A DNA stretch of 64,000 nt from Nocardioides luteus (GTDB lineage Bacteria; Actinomycetota; Actinomycetes; Propionibacteriales; Nocardioidaceae). The notes beneath the pieces were generated by a model that saw only the letters and a list, made by a program, of their open reading frames with translations, did not search any database and was not told the DNA's origin. Positions 59,816 to 64,000 of this stretch are shown in pieces; positions within the stretch are counted from its first letter, which is position 1; every line of letters starts with the position of its first letter. Location of the stretch: contig NZ_BMRK01000005.1 of the NCBI RefSeq assembly GCF_014648595.1, positions 68,516 through 132,515 of the forward strand. Reading direction: 5' to 3'. The position numbers and the translations under genes were made by a program.

Positions 59816-61477
59816 ATGACCAAGCGCGCCGACGTGATCGTGGTGGGAGCCGGCCTCGCCGGCCTGGCGGCAGCGGCCGAGGCCGCCGATGCGGGAAAGA
59901 GTGTCCTCCTGGTCGACCAGGAGCCGGAGCAGTCGCTCGGCGGACAGGCCTTCTGGAGCCTCGGCGGCCTCTTCCTCGTCGACAGCCCCGAGCAGCGCCG
60001 GATGGGCATCAAGGACTCACCCGAGCTGGCGCTCCAGGACTGGATGGGTTCCGCCCAGTTCGACCGCGACGAGGACCTGTGGCCGCGACGGTGGGCCGAG
60101 GCGTACCTCGACTTCGCGGCCGGCGAGAAGCGCTCGTGGCTGCGGCAGATGGGCCACCGGATCTTTCCGGTCGTCGGTTGGGCCGAGCGCGGTGACGGCC
60201 GCGCCGACGGCCACGGCAACTCGGTCCCGCGCTTCCACATCACCTGGGGCACCGGGCCGGGCGTGGTCGAGCCGTTCGAGCGGAGGGTGCGCGCCCACGC
60301 CGACAGCGGCCGGATCACCTTCGCCTTCCGGCACCGTGTCGACCAGGTGCTGGTCGAGGACGGCACCGCCGTCGGCGTACGCGGCATGGTGCTCGAGCCC
60401 AGCGACATCGAGCGCGGCCACGCCTCCTCGCGCACCGAGGTGGAGGACTTCGAGCTCCGCGGCCAGGCCGTGATCGTCACCTCCGGCGGCATCGGCGGCA
60501 ACCATGACCTGGTCCGCAAGCACTGGCCCTCGCGCCTCGGCACCCCGCCGAAGTCGATGGTCTCCGGCGTGCCTGCGCACGTCGACGGACGGATGCTCGA
60601 GATCACCGCCGCGGCCGGCGCGAAGATCATCAACGACGACCGGATGTGGCACTACGTGGAGGGCATCCGCAACTGGGACTCGATCTGGGCCAACCACGGC
60701 ATCCGGATCCTCCCCGGCCCCTCGTCGCTGTGGCTGGACGCCACCGGCCAGCGTCTCCCGGCACCGTTCTTCCCCGGCTTCGACACCCTCGGCACGCTCA
60801 AGCACCTGCGCCAGACCGGCTACGACTACTCCTGGTTCGTGCTCACCGAGAAGATCATCAAGAAGGAGTTCGCGCTCTCCGGCTCGGAGCAGAACCCCGA
60901 CCTGACCGGCAAGGACATCAAGCTGCTCGCCGAGCGGGCGCGCAAGGGCCCGGGTCCGGTGAAGAACTTCATGGACCACGGCGAGGACTTCGTGGTCGCC
61001 GACAACCTCACCGCCCTGGTCCACGGCATGAACGGCCTCGCCGAGAAGGACCCGACCGGCCCGCAGATCGTCGAGAGCGAGCTGCGCCGGATCATCGAGG
61101 CCCGCGACCGCGAGATCGCCAACAACTTCACCAAGGACGCCCAGGTCACCGCGCTGTACGCCGCCCGCCACTACCGCGGCGACAAGCTGCAGCGCACCGC
61201 CAAGCCCCACCGCATCCTCGACCCCGAGGCCGGCCCGCTGATCGCGGTCAAGCTCCACATCCTCTCCCGCAAGACGCTCGGCGGGCTCCAGACCGACCTC
61301 TCCGGCCGCTGCCTGACCTCCGCCGGCACCCCGCTCCCCGGCCTCTACGCGGCCGGCGAGGTCTCCGGCTTCGGCGGCGGCGGGATGATGGGCTACAACG
61401 CGCTCGAGGGCACCTTCCTCGGCGGCTGCCTGTTCTCGGGACGTACGGCGGGACGAGCTGCGGCAGCAGCGATCTGA
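59816..61477 (+). CDS. FAD-binding dehydrogenase (KstD/fumarate reductase flavoprotein superfamily)
   Basis: A 553-aa flavoprotein. N-terminal FAD motif VIVVGAGLAGLAAAAEAADAGKSVLLVD (about residues 7-34), GGQAFWSLGGLF, VIVTSGGIGGNHDLVRKHW, and C-terminal GLYAAGEVSGFGGGGMMGYNALEG that closes the FAD site. Overall it resembles the mycobacterial Rv0785-type 'FAD-binding dehydrogenases', related to 3-ketosteroid delta1-dehydrogenase, but the steroid-specific residues cannot be checked by eye. ATG 59816 follows CAGGAT by eight bases. Confidence 0.88.
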   Translation: MTKRADVIVVGAGLAGLAAAAEAADAGKSVLLVDQEPEQSLGGQAFWSLGGLFLVDSPEQRRMGIKDSPELALQDWMGSAQFDRDEDLWPRRWAEAYLDFAAGEKRSWLRQMGHRIFPVVGWAERGDGRADGHGNSVPRFHITWGTGPGVVEPFERRVRAHADSGRITFAFRHRVDQVLVEDGTAVGVRGMVLEPSDIERGHASSRTEVEDFELRGQAVIVTSGGIGGNHDLVRKHWPSRLGTPPKSMVSGVPAHVDGRMLEITAAAGAKIINDDRMWHYVEGIRNWDSIWANHGIRILPGPSSLWLDATGQRLPAPFFPGFDTLGTLKHLRQTGYDYSWFVLTEKIIKKEFALSGSEQNPDLTGKDIKLLAERARKGPGPVKNFMDHGEDFVVADNLTALVHGMNGLAEKDPTGPQIVESELRRIIEARDREIANNFTKDAQVTALYAARHYRGDKLQRTAKPHRILDPEAGPLIAVKLHILSRKTLGGLQTDLSGRCLTSAGTPLPGLYAAGEVSGFGGGGMMGYNALEGTFLGGCLFSGRTAGRAAAAAI

Positions 61478-61499
61478 CCCCGGTGGTCGGCACCCTCCC

Positions 61500-61521
61500 G
61501 GTGGTCGAGCCTGTCGAGACC
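61500..61521 (+). repeat. 22-bp dispersed repeat, single copy
   Basis: An exact C-variant copy between the convergent FAD dehydrogenase and SMR genes, ending two bases from the SMR stop codon. A partial eight-base copy precedes it at about 61482. Confidence 0.9.
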
Positions 61522-61523
61522 CC

Positions 61524-61847
61524 TCAGTGCGCCCCGGAGAGGTTCAGCCCGACCACGCCGACGACGATCATCGCCAGGAAGGCGGCCTTGGCGGCGCTGA
61601 GGTGCTCGCCGAGGAACATCACGCCGATCGCGGCGACCAAGGCGGTGCCCAGGCCCGACCAGATCGCGTACGCCACCGAGACCGGCATCCGCTGCACGAC
61701 CACCGACAGCAGCCAGATCGAGGTGCCGTAGCCGAGCAGGACGATGGCCGACCAGGTGAGGTTGCGGAAGCCGTCGGCGCGGGGCAGCAGCGCGGTGCTG
61801 ACGACCTCGATCGCGATCGCGGCGACGAGCAGAGCGGCGGCGTACAT
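61524..61847 (-). CDS. SMR family multidrug exporter (QacE/EmrE-like)
   Basis: A 107-aa four-helix small multidrug resistance protein. The essential proton/drug-binding Glu14 is present (IAIEVVSTALL), as are TWSAIVLLGYGTSIWLLS, MPVSVAYAIWSGLGTALVAAIG and the C-terminal GVVGLN. AGGAGG precedes ATG 61847. It faces a TetR gene across a double operator, so export is probably induced by its substrate. Confidence 0.95.
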   Translation of the reverse strand: MYAAALLVAAIAIEVVSTALLPRADGFRNLTWSAIVLLGYGTSIWLLSVVVQRMPVSVAYAIWSGLGTALVAAIGVMFLGEHLSAAKAAFLAMIVVGVVGLNLSGAH

Positions 61848-61866
61848 GGGTCCTCCTGGGGCGAGA

Positions 61867-61907
61867 TGTAGCGACTGCTACACCCCGAAAATGTAGCAGT
61901 CGCTACA
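61867..61907. promoter_or_regulatory. Double TetR operator between SMR and TetR genes
   Basis: TGTAGCGACTGCTACA (61867-61882) and TGTAGCAGTCGCTACA (61892-61907) are exact reverse complements of each other, nine bases apart. Each is itself a TGTAGC-N4-GCTACA palindrome. The pair covers the promoter of the SMR gene and ends eight bases before the -10 of the TetR gene. Confidence 0.85.
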
Positions 61908-61914
61908 TGATCGG

Positions 61915-61920
61915 CATAAT
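61915..61920 (+). promoter_or_regulatory. -10 element of the TetR gene at 61928
   Basis: CATAAT, seven bases before the ATG at 61928. It rules out the in-frame ATG at 61907, which lies inside the operator, and disfavours ATG 61919. Confidence 0.55.
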
Positions 61921-61927
61921 GAAATCC

Positions 61928-62479
61928 ATGGACCGCAAGGAGGAGCTGCTCGAGCAGGTCGTCGAGCACGTGCTCGAGCACGGGCTGATCGGGCTGACCC
62001 TGCGTCCGCTGGCGGCAGCGATCGGCACCAGCGACCGGATGCTGATCTATCACTTCGGCGGCCGCGACGAGCTGGTCGCCGCCGTGGTCGCGCGTGCCAA
62101 CGACCACTCCGTCGCGGCGGTGAAGTCGATGGAGCCGGCCGAGGACGTACGAACCGGGGTGGAGGCGCTGTGGCACGCCTACCGCGAGGAGCCGATGCAC
62201 AGCTGCCTGCAGATCTATCTCCAGGCGGCCGCGACCGGGCTGATCGGGATGGAGCCCTACCGATCGGTGGTGCGGGCGGCCAACGAGCTCTGGTACGCAG
62301 CGTTGCGCGACTACATCACCGCCTGCGGCGCACCCCCTGAGCGTGCGGGCCGGATCGCCACGCTGGTCGACTCCTCGCTGATCGGCTTCCACCTGGATCT
62401 GGCCACCGACCGGCCCGACGAGCTCGCCACCGGGGTGGCCGATCTCGCCGTGGCGGCGGGTGCGATCGCCGCTGCCTGA
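61928..62479 (+). CDS. TetR family transcriptional regulator of the SMR exporter
   Basis: A 183-aa TetR: HTH (LEQVVEHVLEHGLIGLTLRPLAAAIGTSDRMLIYHFGGRDELVAAVV, about residues 8-55) and a C-terminal domain with LWHAYREEPMHSCLQIYLQAAATGL. Likely represses the divergent SMR gene and itself through the double operator. Start at ATG 61928, giving a normal short N-terminus. Confidence 0.93.
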   Translation: MDRKEELLEQVVEHVLEHGLIGLTLRPLAAAIGTSDRMLIYHFGGRDELVAAVVARANDHSVAAVKSMEPAEDVRTGVEALWHAYREEPMHSCLQIYLQAAATGLIGMEPYRSVVRAANELWYAALRDYITACGAPPERAGRIATLVDSSLIGFHLDLATDRPDELATGVADLAVAAGAIAAA

Positions 62480-62497
62480 ACCGGGCACAATGCGCGG

Positions 62498-63205
62498 GTG
62501 AGCTCGCTGCTGAAGACCGTCCCTGCCGACCGGATGCACCTGTGGCTGATGCTGGTGCTCACCTTCACCACCGGGATCAACGACGCGGTCGGCTATCTCG
62601 GTCTCGACAAGGTGTTCACCGGCAACATGACCGGCAACGTCGTCATCCTCGGGATGGCGCTGGTCGGGGACACCGACCTGCCGATCCTCGGGCCGGTGCT
62701 GGCGCTGGTGGGATTCATGGCGGGCGCGGCGCTCGGCGGACGGGTGCTGAAGGCCGACAAGCAGGCGTGGGGCGGGCGCACCACCGCGCTGTTCTCGCTG
62801 GTCGCAGCCCTGATGCTCGGACTGTCCGCGCTGCTCTTCGTGGCCGGCGACGAGCCCTCGCGCGCGATCATGGTCACCACGACCACGCTGGCCGCGGTCG
62901 CGATGGGCACCCAGGCGGCCGCCGCGCGCCACATCGCGGTCAAGGACGTCACCACCGTCGTGGTGACCAGCACGATCACCGGTCTCGCGGCCGACTCGCC
63001 GATCGGCTCCGGAAAAGCCTCCTTCCGTGGCGGCGGCACCGCCCGCCGCGCGATCACCGTCCTGCTGATCCTGCTCGGCGCCTTCGCGGGCGCGGGGATG
63101 CTGCTGTGGCACACCGGCGGCGGCCTGCTGCTCGCCGGCATCCTGATCGCAGCCGCCACCGCGACCGGCGCCTGGCACGCCCGGGTGCACCGCGCGATCA
63201 TCTAG
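62498..63205 (+). CDS. YoaK family (DUF1275) membrane protein
   Basis: A 235-aa integral membrane protein with about six helices. The YoaK/DUF1275 signature TFTTGINDAVGYLGLDKVFTGNMTGNVVILGMAL lies near the N-terminus, with TQAAAARHIAVKDVTTVVVTSTITGLA in the middle. Function unknown; transport is assumed. GTG 62498 follows CACAAT by six bases. Confidence 0.92.
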   Translation: MSSLLKTVPADRMHLWLMLVLTFTTGINDAVGYLGLDKVFTGNMTGNVVILGMALVGDTDLPILGPVLALVGFMAGAALGGRVLKADKQAWGGRTTALFSLVAALMLGLSALLFVAGDEPSRAIMVTTTTLAAVAMGTQAAAARHIAVKDVTTVVVTSTITGLAADSPIGSGKASFRGGGTARRAITVLLILLGAFAGAGMLLWHTGGGLLLAGILIAAATATGAWHARVHRAII

Positions 63206-63217
63206 GTTCCGATCATC

Positions 63218-63223
63218 TAAGGT
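63218..63223 (+). promoter_or_regulatory. -10 element of the NUDIX gene, inside a short duplication
   Basis: TAAGGT, seven bases before the GTG at 63231. It is part of CGATCATCTAAGGT (63210-63223), a near copy of CGATCATCTAGGT at 63195-63207, which ends the yoaK-type gene. Confidence 0.6.
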
Positions 63224-63230
63224 CTGCCAC

Positions 63231-63917
63231 GTGGAGTGCCCCAAGTTCGCGGTGAGCGTCGACCTCGTCGTGCTCACCGTTCGTGACGAGGCGCTCTGCG
63301 CCCTGGTCGTACGTCGCGGCGTCGAGCCGTATCGAGGCGCCTGGGCGCTCCCCGGTGGCTTCGTCCTCGACGACGAGGGCCTGGAGGAGGCCGCGGCCCG
63401 CGAGCTGGCCGAGGAGACCGGCATCCGGCCGGGCAGCGTGCACGTCGAGCAACTGGCGACGTACGGCTCGCCCGGGCGCGACCCGAGGACCCGGGTCGTC
63501 ACGGTCGCCTATCTCGCACTGGCCCCCGACCTCCCGGTGCCGGCGGCCGGGTCGGACGCGGCCGACGCCCGGTGGTGTCCGGTCGAGGCGCTCTTGGCCG
63601 GCGACGAGCTGGCCTTCGACCATGCCGCGATCCTGCGGGACGGGGTCGAGCGGGCGCGCTCGAAGCTGGAGTACTCGCCGCTCGGCGCCGCCTTCTGCGC
63701 CGAGGAGTTCACCGTCGCCGAGCTGCGCCGGGTCTACGAGATCGTCTGGGGCGCGCGCCTCGACCCGCGCAACTTCCACCGCAAGGTCACCAAGACCGAG
63801 GCGTTCCTCGAGCCCACCGGCGCGACCACGACCAGGGACGGCGGCCGGCCCGCCCAGCTCTTCCGGCGAGGATCGGCCGAGCATCTGCACCCGCCGCTGC
63901 TGCGGCGGACGACCTGA
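63231..63917 (+). CDS. NUDIX hydrolase / NrtR-like regulator
   Basis: A 228-aa two-domain protein. The NUDIX box is complete (GGFVLDDEGLEEAAARELAEETGI, about residues 42-65). The C-terminal part, FTVAELRRVYEIVWGARLDPRNFHRKVTKTEAFLEPTG, is the winged helix typical of NrtR proteins, which in other bacteria bind ADP-ribose and repress NAD-synthesis genes. An intact NUDIX box also allows ADP-ribose hydrolysis. No NAD gene is adjacent in this window, so the regulatory target is unknown. Confidence 0.88.
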   Translation: MECPKFAVSVDLVVLTVRDEALCALVVRRGVEPYRGAWALPGGFVLDDEGLEEAAARELAEETGIRPGSVHVEQLATYGSPGRDPRTRVVTVAYLALAPDLPVPAAGSDAADARWCPVEALLAGDELAFDHAAILRDGVERARSKLEYSPLGAAFCAEEFTVAELRRVYEIVWGARLDPRNFHRKVTKTEAFLEPTGATTTRDGGRPAQLFRRGSAEHLHPPLLRRTT

Positions 63918-64000
63918 CCGCGGCCAGGTCACCGGGCGGTCTCGGCTCGGTCACGAAACGATAACGGCAGCCTTCAGTAGTCCGTGCGGTCCCGCTTCGC

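Noticed and set aside
63918-64000. Start of another gene at the right edge
   Set aside because: No start codon with a supporting -10 or ribosome site and open frame is visible in the last 83 bases.

Overview
The window is very GC-rich, codes densely on both strands, uses GTG starts heavily and has short intergenic gaps. This points to an actinobacterium. The neighbourhood of glpX, a DUF4245 gene, xseB-xseA, ispH, a DUF6542-type gene and ychF, together with a dispersed repeat (core GGTCGAGCYTGTCGAGACC), fits Nocardioides or a close relative. The genus is inference, because no rRNA or other marker is present. I see no tRNA or rRNA gene, insertion sequence, prophage or CRISPR array.

Layout. 1-4100: glpX, then a molybdate uptake operon (HTH-TOBE regulator, modA, modB, modC, with short overlaps at each junction). 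4095-10010: DUF4245 protein, exonuclease VII (xseA, xseB), ispH, a YciO/Sua5-type protein, rmuC with a small membrane gene, and a TfoX-like protein. 10035-13557: xthA and a divergent three-gene nitrate/sulfonate/HMP-type ABC importer. 13738-21896: secreted NagZ-type hexosaminidase, BNR-repeat protein, VOC protein, two PH-domain membrane proteins, GH1 beta-glucosidase, ychF. 21942-36068: an accessory stretch of regulator-plus-target pairs (TetR/hydrolase, TetR/MFS, XRE/SDR, Lrp/azlCD), a VanX-like dipeptidase, a rifampin ADP-ribosyltransferase, a 5'-truncated SDR remnant and assorted small enzymes. 36049-39673: two CPBP membrane proteases, the second in an operon with a NarL-type two-component system. 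41410-48261: a LysR gene divergent from a four-gene N-methyl (betaine type) demethylation operon. 48411-55446: DinB, a gamma-glutamylcyclotransferase-like protein, recQ, an MMPL exporter with a divergent TetR, and small enzymes. 55447-58460: a repeat-built island around a DUF222-HNH (13E12-type) endonuclease gene. 58461-64000: GNAT, a beta-propeller-like protein, an FAD dehydrogenase, SMR exporter/TetR with a striking operator, a YoaK-type protein and an NrtR-like NUDIX protein.

Three observations stand out. (1) The island at 55.5-58.4 kb holds four copies of a ~216-228 bp module. Each copy begins with the dispersed 22-bp repeat and contains a ~92-bp hairpin. Three copies lie upstream of the HNH endonuclease gene in direct orientation and one lies downstream in inverted orientation. 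Next to them is a diverged tandem duplication in which each unit carries a perfectly complementary pair of 22-bp repeats. This looks like an undescribed endonuclease-associated mobile or REP-like element. (2) About twenty genes have a TANNNT hexamer 6-8 bases before the start codon, a clear signature of leaderless transcription that also decides many starts. (3) At least three unrelated families of short periodic repeats (22, 21 and 32 bp) fill gaps between genes. One 22-bp copy lies in frame inside a PH-domain gene.
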